DNA of 64,000 bases, from assembly GCF_009936215.1 (NCBI RefSeq), contig NZ_AP019551.1, positions 1,450,708 through 1,514,707 of the forward strand. The letters are read 5' to 3'. Every line of letters begins with the position of its first letter. Within the stretch, counting starts at the first letter, position 1. Position numbers and translations under genes: made by a program. The notes under the pieces are model-generated. The model was not told where the DNA came from, searched no databases, and saw only the letters and a list, made by a program, of their open reading frames with translations. Below, one piece after another: positions 35,709-43,098 of the stretch. Source of the DNA: Athalassotoga saccharophila. GTDB taxonomy: Bacteria; Thermotogota; Thermotogae; Mesoaciditogales; Mesoaciditogaceae.

Positions 35709-36568
35709 TTTTTATCCCCTCTTTCTTCTTTTTCTTTCAATTTCAAAGAGAGTATAGTTTCTCTCATCTCATCTATCTGTGCATAGAGTTTTTTTATAGT
35801 CGAATTGTACTCTTCGAATTGTTTTCTTTGATCGTCCATTATCGATCTTACCCTTTCCTGACAATCTTGTTTCTCCTTCATTATCTCCGTTTGATGCTCC
35901 ATCTTATACCTTACAGTGATATTTTCGATCTCCTTTTGATGATCCGTATCCATTCTTTTTATCTCATCGTTTAAATTCTCTATTTTTTCTTCAAGCACTT
36001 TCTTTTCCTTTTCCAGACTTTCCAACTTGGCGATCAAGTCTGTAATTTGCGATTTGAGTTTCTCATTTTCTGTCATTTTATCTTCGTAAGATGAGATTTC
36101 TGATTCCAATTTTTTTATCTTTTCTTTGTACTCCTTTACAAGTTCAATATTCGTGGAAGCCTTTTCTCCAAGGTCTTTTAAACCCTTTTTTAGTGCATTT
36201 ATCTCTTTTTCCATCTCATTCTTTGACTCTTTGAGTTTTGAATTTTCATTTTCAAGTTCTCCAACTCTTCCCTTAAGGGATTCTATCGCATTGTCTTTCT
36301 CTCCGAGACGTTTTTCAAAGTCGGACTTTAAAGCCTCGATCTCTAATTTGTGACTCTCAAGAACGGAAGAAAAAATTCCTTTAATCCTCGAAAGATGTCC
36401 TTCGAGTTCGGAAAGTTCTTTAATGTGGCCTTCAAATGCACTTTGTGACTCGTAGATCTCAAGAAGTTTTGAAAAAAATTCCTTGCCCGTTACACCCGAG
36501 TTCTTGATGGCATTCGTTATTTTCTCCTTTAACTCTTCATCTATCTTAACCGAATAAGTCGTGTCCAC
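35705..36568 (-). CDS. Ribbon-helix-helix-like N-terminus fused to a long coiled coil
   Basis: 287 residues without signal peptide. Residues 1-45 (TYSVKIDEELKEKITNAIKN and on) look like a ribbon-helix-helix DNA-binding fold. From about 50 to 280 the protein is an almost continuous coiled coil rich in Glu, Lys and Leu. The architecture is analogous to KfrA-like plasmid proteins or chromosome-organising factors, although KfrA has a different DNA-binding fold. The GTG start at 36568 lies six bases after GGAGG. It is the first gene behind the extended -10 at 36600-36608 and is coupled to two envelope genes. It could autoregulate that operon. Confidence 0.7.
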   Translation of the reverse strand: MDTTYSVKIDEELKEKITNAIKNSGVTGKEFFSKLLEIYESQSAFEGHIKELSELEGHLSRIKGIFSSVLESHKLEIEALKSDFEKRLGEKDNAIESLKGRVGELENENSKLKESKNEMEKEINALKKGLKDLGEKASTNIELVKEYKEKIKKLESEISSYEDKMTENEKLKSQITDLIAKLESLEKEKKVLEEKIENLNDEIKRMDTDHQKEIENITVRYKMEHQTEIMKEKQDCQERVRSIMDDQRKQFEEYNSTIKKLYAQIDEMRETILSLKLKEKEERGDKN

Positions 36569-36599
36569 ATTATACCTCCATCATAGATGTCTTAAATTG

Positions 36600-36608
36600 A
36601 GTATACCA
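36600..36608 (-). promoter_or_regulatory. Extended -10 promoter of the coiled-coil/envelope operon
   Basis: On the minus strand TGGTATACT, with TTTTAA 17 bases upstream as a weak -35. Predicted start near 36593, leader about 25 bases. Confidence 0.55.
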
Positions 36609-36645
36609 AAAAGATATTGAGTTTAAAATATCAAAATTGGTTTAC

Positions 36646-37227
36646 CTACAAATTAACGGATTTATATCTTTCGTTCATTTCCTCCCTTTCTATTCCTATA
36701 TATCTTAAAGTTATCTTCGGACTTGAATGGTTAAGCATCTTCTGAAGCATCGCTATATCGGTACCATTTTTGTACTGGTGATATCCAAAGGTTTTTCTGA
36801 GAGTATGCGTTCCAACATTTTCTTTTATTCCTGCGGCCTTGCAGTATTTGTTTATCATCTGCCATGCGGCGATTCTACTTATAGGCCTTATCCCGCCGTT
36901 TTTCTTCCTGCTTGGAAATACCCACATTTCCATGTCTGAAGGTTTGATCTGTTGAATATACAAATTTATACTCTCGATAACTGCATCGTTGAGAGGAAAT
37001 TTCTTCGTTTTTCCGGTCTTTTTTTCCTTTACAAGTACCTCTTCTCTTATCTTTCCATTTTTGTAAAGCAAATCTCCCCACCTTAATTTGAGGATATCGG
37101 ATATCCTTAATCCCGCATTTATACCGAGTGTAAAGATGAGAAGGTCTCTGAGATCCCCATTTTCCTTCATTAAACGCTTGACAGTTCTTATCTTTTCTAT
37201 ATCCTTTATTGGGTTAACCTCTTTCAT
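36646..37227 (-). CDS. Minimal tyrosine recombinase (catalytic domain only)
   Basis: A 193-residue integrase-family protein with all catalytic residues visible: R41 (GLRISDILKLRW), a lysine near 70 (KEKKTGKTKKFPL), H141 and R144 (HTLRKTFGYH), H167 (LNHSSPKITL) and the nucleophile Y176 (RYIG). The N-terminal core-binding domain of XerC/D-type enzymes is missing, but the start is supported by AAGGAGATG, so the gene looks complete. Similar short integrases occur in Clostridia. The ribosome-binding site overlaps the end of patB five bases upstream. No att site or other mobile gene is recognisable next to it. Confidence 0.9.
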   Translation of the reverse strand: MKEVNPIKDIEKIRTVKRLMKENGDLRDLLIFTLGINAGLRISDILKLRWGDLLYKNGKIREEVLVKEKKTGKTKKFPLNDAVIESINLYIQQIKPSDMEMWVFPSRKKNGGIRPISRIAAWQMINKYCKAAGIKENVGTHTLRKTFGYHQYKNGTDIAMLQKMLNHSSPKITLRYIGIEREEMNERYKSVNL

Positions 37228-37231
37228 TCTT

Positions 37232-38395
37232 TCATCTCCTTAAAGACTCTTCCAACTTTTTTAGCCCTTTCAAAAGCATATTGCGAGGCATCGCAACATT
37301 CATTCTTTGAAATCCACTGCCTCCGATTCCGAAAAGATTCCCATCGTCGAGGGCGATCCCTGCCTTTTCAGTTATGAGATTGTAAAGTTCACCGTCCGAA
37401 AGACCAAGACCTCTAAAATCTATCCACCCAAGGTAAGTTCCTTCTGGGTTTACGAGTTTGGCCTGCGGAATATTTTCTTTGAGGAAAGATCTGACAAGAT
37501 CGAAATTTCCTTTCAAGTACGTCAAAAGTTCATCAAGCCATTCAGCACCATAGGTGTAGGCAGCCTCAGTTGCCACTATAGAAAAAATATTTGAAGTTTC
37601 AAGTTCGAAGTTTTCAGACGTGATCAAAAATCGATCTCTCATTCTTTTATCTGGAATTATAACGACAGAAGATGGTATACCGGCAAGATTGAAGGTCTTA
37701 TTTGGTGCTATGAAAGCAAGCGTTGACTCTTTAAAACTCGTTGAAAGTACCGAAGTATGAACGTTGGGGCTGTAAACAAAATCAGAATGTATTTCATCCG
37801 ATGCCACTATTATGTCATGCCTTTGGCATATCTTACCAAGAGTTTCAATTTCTTCACTTTTCCATACCCTTCCAACGGGATTGTGAGGACTGCAAAGGAT
37901 AAGCATCCTCGTCCTTTTCGTGATCTTGCGCAAGAGGTCTTCAAAGTTCATAGTATATCTTCCATTTTCGAACCTTAAAGGGTTATTCACGATTACCCTT
38001 CCATTGTTTTGAATTATCCTAAAGAAAGGATAGTAAACCGGCGGCTGGACTATTATCTCATCTCCCGGATTGGTGTAAGAAAGCACTGCGATTGTCAGTG
38101 TTGACACAACACCGGCACCATCGACTATCCATTCCTTTTTTACATCAACGTTATGCCTCGTCTTCATCCACTTGATTATAGAATCGTAAAAACTTTCTGG
38201 CCTGAAGGTATACCCAAATATTCCATGATCTGCCCTTTTTTTAATGGCCTCTATAATTTCGGGTGGCGTTTTGAAATCCATGTCGGCTATCCACATCGGG
38301 AAAAGATCGTTTCTTCCAAACATTTCCTGCATACCTTCCCATTTTCGAGAGTTCGTGCCGTGTCTATCAATTTCTTCATCAAAATTGTAGCGCAT
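37232..38395 (-). CDS. patB: PatB/MalY-type PLP aminotransferase (cystathionine beta-lyase)
   Basis: A fold-type I PLP enzyme of 387 residues in the MalY/PatB group, which cleaves C-S bonds of cystathionine or cysteine. N-terminal RHGTNSRKWEGMQEMFG and FPMWIADMDFKTPPEI are family hallmarks. SDEIHSDF near 199 binds PLP and APNKTFNLAGIPSS near 232-245 carries the PLP lysine. Length is typical. AGGAGG precedes the ATG. A 14-bp-arm inverted repeat sits in the leader, suggesting regulation. The recombinase gene follows in the same transcript. Confidence 0.92.
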   Translation of the reverse strand: MRYNFDEEIDRHGTNSRKWEGMQEMFGRNDLFPMWIADMDFKTPPEIIEAIKKRADHGIFGYTFRPESFYDSIIKWMKTRHNVDVKKEWIVDGAGVVSTLTIAVLSYTNPGDEIIVQPPVYYPFFRIIQNNGRVIVNNPLRFENGRYTMNFEDLLRKITKRTRMLILCSPHNPVGRVWKSEEIETLGKICQRHDIIVASDEIHSDFVYSPNVHTSVLSTSFKESTLAFIAPNKTFNLAGIPSSVVIIPDKRMRDRFLITSENFELETSNIFSIVATEAAYTYGAEWLDELLTYLKGNFDLVRSFLKENIPQAKLVNPEGTYLGWIDFRGLGLSDGELYNLITEKAGIALDDGNLFGIGGSGFQRMNVAMPRNMLLKGLKKLEESLRR

Positions 38396-38414
38396 TTTCT
38401 ACCTCCTGTGAGTT

Positions 38415-38445
38415 GAATTTAACAAAAGCCTCTTGTGTTAAATTC
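38415..38445. promoter_or_regulatory. Inverted repeat in the patB 5' leader
   Basis: GAATTTAACAAAAG (38415-38428) and CTTGTGTTAAATTC (38432-38445) form 14-base arms with one mismatch and a CCT loop. It lies between the predicted start (about 38451) and the AGGAGG of patB, so it could be a repressor operator or an mRNA hairpin. Confidence 0.6.
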
Positions 38446-38457
38446 GAAATTTAGAAA

Positions 38458-38466
38458 ATTATACCA
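38458..38466 (-). promoter_or_regulatory. Extended -10 promoter of patB
   Basis: Minus strand TGGTATAAT; the -35 region is weak. Confidence 0.6.
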
Positions 38467-38565
38467 TCAAAGGGCCATATAAAGTATATGTTCGATGATT
38501 TAATATGGTAAACTAAAATTCGATGCTTAAACAAAGAAATAAATTATGTATACTGAAAATATTTA

Positions 38566-38574
38566 TGGTATAAA
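38566..38574 (+). promoter_or_regulatory. Candidate extended -10 for the small secreted protein genes
   Basis: TGGTATAAA, with no clear -35. A TATACT at about 38550 is an alternative. The leader would be about 60 bases. Confidence 0.35.
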
Positions 38575-38641
38575 AGTAAACCTATTCAAAAAACAGAGAT
38601 GTGATAAAATTATTAAGACAACTTCTTGAGGGGGTGGAAAG

Positions 38642-38935
38642 ATGCGTAATGCCATTGTTATATTTTTGGTAATCTGCTTAATTGGAAGTTCCTTCGCGTT
38701 TGCGTCTCAGGGTTCAGCCACAACCGTGGCAACTGCTGTCCCGATCACAAAATCAGCCCAGCACAATTCTGCAATTGATTTTCTGATCCAACTACCTGAA
38801 ATGACGGTAAAGTACTTGATGCCTATCGAAATGGTACTTTCGGCAGTGCCTATAATTGGCATAATACCGACTTCGCTGTTTTTTTTACAATTGATTATCT
38901 TCTTATTCCCACTATATATCCTGCAGATGCTGTGA
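38642..38935 (+). CDS. Small secreted or membrane protein of unknown function
   Basis: 97 residues with a clear signal peptide (MRNAIVIFLVICLIGSSFAFA) and a very hydrophobic C-terminal third (about 62-97, two possible membrane segments). GAGGGGGTGG precedes the ATG strongly. I do not recognise the family. It is followed immediately by a second exported protein, so the two may act together. Confidence 0.65.
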   Translation: MRNAIVIFLVICLIGSSFAFASQGSATTVATAVPITKSAQHNSAIDFLIQLPEMTVKYLMPIEMVLSAVPIIGIIPTSLFFLQLIIFLFPLYILQML

Positions 38936-38948
38936 GATGGTGATCAAT

Positions 38949-39500
38949 ATGAAAAAGATAATTTTGTTTACGGTAATCGGTATTCTGTTTTCCTTCATGG
39001 CTTTCGGATCATACATTGGAATAAGTGGATGTCCCCTTACTTCCCTTCTTGTGTGGATACCGGGGCCTCTTGTCCCGATCCCTATAACTCCCCCGTCAGT
39101 TTTACCGGCAAATCTTTTGCCATACGCTGAACTAATTTACGGCATTCCGGTAGGCAAAAATTTCTCCATCACATTTGATCTCGAAGGATTTGTCAATAAT
39201 GTCCATGTAAGTAATATACCTTTTGTAAGCGGCACGATCGGCGCAAGGTATACCTCTGATACTTTAGATACCTTCATGGGCCCTCTAAAGATCTTTGCCG
39301 GAATAAGCGGAGGAGGGATAAAGTGGATTGGAGACAACAATGTCTTTTTTGTTGGTGCGGCAGATGGTGGAGTTTCATTTAACCTGATAGACAACATAGA
39401 AACATTCTGGGATTTCAAGTATTACTTCCCAAACTCCGATCAAATAACCTATTATAATTCGCCATTCTTGGCTTTAGGCGGTCTAAAGTTCGATTTTTAA
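38949..39500 (+). CDS. Secreted, probable small beta-barrel outer-envelope protein
   Basis: About 183 residues: a signal peptide (MKKIILFTVIGILFSFMAFG), then a Pro-rich stretch (about 28-55) and alternating glycine-rich beta segments. It ends in GGLKFDF with a C-terminal phenylalanine, as in outer-membrane barrels. No family recognised. The frame is open from 38937, but GGTGAT four bases before ATG 38949, and a signal peptide beginning there, decide the start. Confidence 0.65.
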   Translation: MKKIILFTVIGILFSFMAFGSYIGISGCPLTSLLVWIPGPLVPIPITPPSVLPANLLPYAELIYGIPVGKNFSITFDLEGFVNNVHVSNIPFVSGTIGARYTSDTLDTFMGPLKIFAGISGGGIKWIGDNNVFFVGAADGGVSFNLIDNIETFWDFKYYFPNSDQITYYNSPFLALGGLKFDF

Positions 39501-39562
39501 AAGGAATGAAATAGCACAAAAATTATTAGAACTTGCATATCATCATTATAGGAACTGATCTC

Positions 39563-40237
39563 ATGTCAGAAATAAGAATTGAGAAAATAATTCGATCAAA
39601 AAGAAAGACAATAGAACTCCAGATTACAGATAATGTCGCCCTTATAGTAAGGGCGCCTTTTGGTATGGATGAAAAAAAGATTTTTGATGTTATTAAAAAA
39701 CATTCAAAGTGGATTGATAACAAGAAAAAAGAAATAGAGGCAAGAGATCCTAAAGTTTTAAAAAAGGAATTTGTGAATGGGGAAGGATTTTTGTATCTTG
39801 GAAAGTACTATAAACTTTACATAGTGGATAATCAAAAGATTCCTCTCAAATTTGAAAATGGCTTTTATCTTTCAAGAGATTATTTAGATAAAGCAAAAGA
39901 GGTTTTTATTGATTGGTATAAAAAAGAGGCTTTTATAAAAATATCTGAAAGAGTCAATTGGTATGCTAAAAAAAGCAATTTAAAATACAAAAAAGTAAAT
40001 ATTACCTATGCACAAAAAAGGTGGGGATCTTGCTCTTTAAATGGAAATTTAAACTTTTCATGGAAACTCATAATGGCTCCTGTTTCTGTTATAGATTACG
40101 TTATTGTGCATGAACTTGCACATCTTGAAGAAAGAAATCACGGAAAAAATTTTTGGGTAAAGGTAAAAATGCTAATGCCAGATTACAAAAAACATGCGGA
40201 TTGGCTCAAAAAGAACGGATATTCGTTGAATTTATGA
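39563..40237 (+). CDS. YgjP-type (DUF45) metallopeptidase
   Basis: A predicted zinc metallopeptidase of about 224 residues. The family blocks are present: RKTIELQI near the N-terminus, RWGSCSLNGNLNFSW near 165-180 and the active-site VIVHELAHLEERNHGKNFW (HELAH zinc motif). DUF45/YgjP proteins are cytoplasmic; some are encoded with restriction systems, but none is seen here. The frame is open to 39533; ATG 39563 matches the usual N-terminus. Codon use is more AT-rich than in flanking operons. Confidence 0.9.
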   Translation: MSEIRIEKIIRSKRKTIELQITDNVALIVRAPFGMDEKKIFDVIKKHSKWIDNKKKEIEARDPKVLKKEFVNGEGFLYLGKYYKLYIVDNQKIPLKFENGFYLSRDYLDKAKEVFIDWYKKEAFIKISERVNWYAKKSNLKYKKVNITYAQKRWGSCSLNGNLNFSWKLIMAPVSVIDYVIVHELAHLEERNHGKNFWVKVKMLMPDYKKHADWLKKNGYSLNL

Positions 40238-40333
40238 GGCATACTGAAAATTTAATTACAAATTCATCGCCTGCAAATAAATGGCTCACTTTTAATGGGC
40301 GCAATTGATGATTTTTGATTTGTTTTCTACAAT

Positions 40334-40891
40334 TTAGAACAATGGCGTGAATCCCATTTCATCCCAGTATTCTTTATTTTTTTCTTCATAAAGACTGTAG
40401 AGTATGTCTCTATGTGCTTTTTCCCATGAACTTAACATTTTAAAAACATTTTTGGCATCGATGTCTTCTATCTTTTCGGCAGAATCTCCATAAAAATGCA
40501 TGAAATCATCCTCTATAAGATAAGCCATTCTTAATATTGAAAGTTGAGATGCGATCTCATCTATCTTACCACCAACTATTTCTTTTGTTTCACGTTTCTT
40601 GAAAAATTCAGGATTTTGATCTGGTGCTTTAACCTCCGATACAGATCTTCCTTTTTCAACGTTTTCTATCAACTTTCTCACGTAATTCACGTGATCATTT
40701 TCCATCTCTGAAAGTTGCCGAAGAACTTCTTTTACCTCAGGATCTTTGACGGATTTTACTTTTTCTTGGTAGAATTTCATCCCCTCTATTTCTCTCGAAA
40801 GTGCAAATTTCAATATTCCAAGTATGCCATCATCCATGGTTTTTTTCCGAATTTTCGGAAACGTCACCTTCTTTTCTTTATATTTCGACAA
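40334..40891 (-). CDS. Ferritin-like (rubrerythrin-type) protein
   Basis: A four-helix-bundle protein of up to 185 residues. The first helix pair has SREIEGMKFYQEKV and MENDHVNYV, matching the E...ExxH iron ligands. The second has LIEDDFMHFYGDSAEKI and WEKAHRDIL. No rubredoxin domain is present. It may store iron or detoxify peroxide in an anaerobe. The start is uncertain: TTG 40891 has a weak GAAG, and ATG 40837 (MDDGILGILKFAL) would still keep the whole bundle. Confidence 0.75.
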   Translation of the reverse strand: MSKYKEKKVTFPKIRKKTMDDGILGILKFALSREIEGMKFYQEKVKSVKDPEVKEVLRQLSEMENDHVNYVRKLIENVEKGRSVSEVKAPDQNPEFFKKRETKEIVGGKIDEIASQLSILRMAYLIEDDFMHFYGDSAEKIEDIDAKNVFKMLSSWEKAHRDILYSLYEEKNKEYWDEMGFTPLF

Positions 40892-40969
40892 TTCTTCAGA
40901 ATCATCGCTATTTTTATTTTAGCACTAATTTTTCAATAATATACATGGGTAAAGTCACTTGGTTAAGTA

Positions 40970-40975
40970 TATAAT
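40970..40975 (+). promoter_or_regulatory. -10 element upstream of the SDR gene
   Basis: TATAAT with a weak -35; predicted start near 40982, just before the GGAGGTGAT ribosome-binding site. Confidence 0.45.
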
Positions 40976-40998
40976 TAGTACGACGATGGAGGTGATTT

Positions 40999-41775
40999 AT
41001 GAAGAACGTTGTCATAACGGGAAGTACAAGAGGATTAGGTTTTTTCATGGGTAAAGAGTTTTTAAATGCGGGATGTAATGTAACATTTTCTGGAAGAGGA
41101 GAAAAACCCAATGAAAATCTTTTATCTTTAATGGATCAATACAAGGATCAATCCCTTTACGTCCGTTGTGATGTAAAAAACAAAGCAGATGTCGAAAATT
41201 TATGGAATGAGTCTGTTAAAAAATGGGGCAGTGTAGATATATGGATAAACAACGCGGGAGTAAATTACCCAGAAGATTTCATTTACAATATAAATTCAGA
41301 ATACGTTGAATCAGTGATTGACACTAACATAAAGGGCATGATTTATGGATCTCAGATCGCGTCTAAGAACATGCTAAAACAGGATAAAGGTCAGATCTGG
41401 AATATGGAAGGTCTTGGATCAAACAATATGATAGTTTCTAAGACAATTTTATATGGCACCTCTAAACATGCTTTGACTTACTTCACAAGGGGTTTAGCAA
41501 AGGAACTTTCAAAGACATCTGTCAAAGTTGGCAGATTATCTCCTGGAATGATGGCAACCGATTTCATCCTAAAACAACCAGAGAGTAAAGGCATTAGCGA
41601 ATCTTTCAAGAAGATTTTCAATATTCTCGGGGACAAACCGGAGATAGTAGCCAAATTCTTCATACCAAGGATCCTAAAAAATACAAAAAATGATGCTCAC
41701 ATAATGTGGTTAACCACATCAAAGATCATATTCAGATTCGCAACATCACCTTTTGTAAAAAGAAAGATAATTTGA
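40999..41775 (+). CDS. Short-chain dehydrogenase/reductase
   Basis: 258 residues of the classical SDR fold: cofactor motif TGSTRGLG near 7-14, NNAGVN near 89 and the catalytic YGTSKHA (Tyr-x3-Lys) near 154. The residue context WNMEGLGSNN lacks the usual clear catalytic serine spacing, which is a mild oddity. The substrate is unknown. GGAGGTGAT precedes ATG. It stands alone between the ferritin-like gene and hydF. Confidence 0.88.
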   Translation: MKNVVITGSTRGLGFFMGKEFLNAGCNVTFSGRGEKPNENLLSLMDQYKDQSLYVRCDVKNKADVENLWNESVKKWGSVDIWINNAGVNYPEDFIYNINSEYVESVIDTNIKGMIYGSQIASKNMLKQDKGQIWNMEGLGSNNMIVSKTILYGTSKHALTYFTRGLAKELSKTSVKVGRLSPGMMATDFILKQPESKGISESFKKIFNILGDKPEIVAKFFIPRILKNTKNDAHIMWLTTSKIIFRFATSPFVKRKII

Positions 41776-41791
41776 ATTTATTTTCTCGATT

Positions 41792-41821
41792 TTGGGTGTT
41801 GGCTGATATTTGTGTTATAAT
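41792..41821 (+). promoter_or_regulatory. Promoter of hydF operon
   Basis: TTGGGT, 18-base spacer and TATAAT with a TGn extension; start near 41828, giving a leader of about 41 bases with GGAGGCG before ATG. Confidence 0.6.
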
Positions 41822-41868
41822 TCACATGTCTGAGATGAAAGAGTTTTTCTGACATCGAGGAGGCGTAA

Positions 41869-43098
41869 ATGAGAACACCGGAATCTTACAGGCCGCATCT
41901 TATTTTCGTTGGAAGAAGAAATGCTGGGAAGTCCTCTCTTTTCAACGCTTTTATAGGTTCTAATATAGCCATTGTATCGGATCATCCCGGTACAACGACG
42001 GATCCGGTCTACAAATCAATGGAATTACTTCCGATGGGTCCAATCACTTTGATAGACACGGCAGGTCTTGACGACGAGGACACGATAGGAAAACTAAGGG
42101 TTTCAAAGACTTTATCGACGATTTACAAAGCGGACATTGTCTGTGTAGTTGTCGAGGGAAATGGCCGTTGGAGTGAATACGAAGAAGAAGTTGTAAAAGA
42201 TTTAAAAAAGCGAGAAATACCTTTCGTGATAGTGCTTTCCAAATCAGATCTCGGAATAAATGAATCTCTTGTGGAATATGTAAAATCTTGCAAATATCCG
42301 TATTCTATCCTTTCTGTAAAGGATGAAAAGTCCATCGACGATCTAAGAAAGATGATTGTCTCTATTGGATCAAAGCCATACGAGCCTCCACTTATAGAAG
42401 ATCTTGTGGATGGAGGAGATTTTGTTGTCCTTGTCGTTCCGATAGATCTTGAAGCGCCAAAGGGAAGGCTTATAGTCCCGCAGGTAGAGGCAATAAGAGA
42501 ATGCTTAGATGCGGAGGCTATTCCCATTGTCACAAAGGAGAGAGAACTAAGATGGACTCTCGAGGGATTGAAATCAAAGCCTAAACTTGTCGTAACTGAT
42601 TCTCAAGCGATAATGAAGGTCATGGCAGATGTGCCTGAAGACATACCCCTGACAACATTTTCGATCCTTGAAGCAAGACACAAAGGAGATCTTTTAGAAC
42701 TTGTAAGAGGTCTAAAGGCAATAGATAAACTCGAAGACGGAGATTACATACTTATCGCAGAGGCGTGCAATCACAGGACGCTTGCGGATGACATAGCACG
42801 TGTTAAGATTCCAAGATGGCTCGAGAACTTCACCGGAAAATCGTTGAATTTTGAAGTTCATTCCGGCAGAGAATACCCCAACGATGTGCAGAAATACAAA
42901 ATGATCCTTCACTGCGGAGGATGTGTCATAACAAGAAGGATGATGCTGGAAAGGATAAGGCAGGCAAAGGAAATTGGAATTCCAATAGTCAATTACGGTG
43001 TTATAATATCTTACCTTCACGGTGCGATTCCGCGTGTGTTAAGGGTATTTCCAGAAGTTATGATGGAGTGGGAGAGTATAAATGCGAAAAGAATATGA
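41869..43098 (+). CDS. hydF: [FeFe]-hydrogenase maturation GTPase HydF
   Basis: HydF is the scaffold on which the 2Fe subcluster of [FeFe]-hydrogenase is assembled. The 409 residues have a P-loop GRRNAGKS (15-22), G3 DTAG near 63-66 and G4 SKSD near 124-127. The C-terminal cluster ligands follow the family spacing exactly: C300-N-H302, then 46 residues, then C349-G-G-C352. Length is typical. HydE and HydG and the hydrogenase are not in this window. The 3' end overlaps the aspartase gene by 17 bases. Confidence 0.97.
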   Translation: MRTPESYRPHLIFVGRRNAGKSSLFNAFIGSNIAIVSDHPGTTTDPVYKSMELLPMGPITLIDTAGLDDEDTIGKLRVSKTLSTIYKADIVCVVVEGNGRWSEYEEEVVKDLKKREIPFVIVLSKSDLGINESLVEYVKSCKYPYSILSVKDEKSIDDLRKMIVSIGSKPYEPPLIEDLVDGGDFVVLVVPIDLEAPKGRLIVPQVEAIRECLDAEAIPIVTKERELRWTLEGLKSKPKLVVTDSQAIMKVMADVPEDIPLTTFSILEARHKGDLLELVRGLKAIDKLEDGDYILIAEACNHRTLADDIARVKIPRWLENFTGKSLNFEVHSGREYPNDVQKYKMILHCGGCVITRRMMLERIRQAKEIGIPIVNYGVIISYLHGAIPRVLRVFPEVMMEWESINAKRI

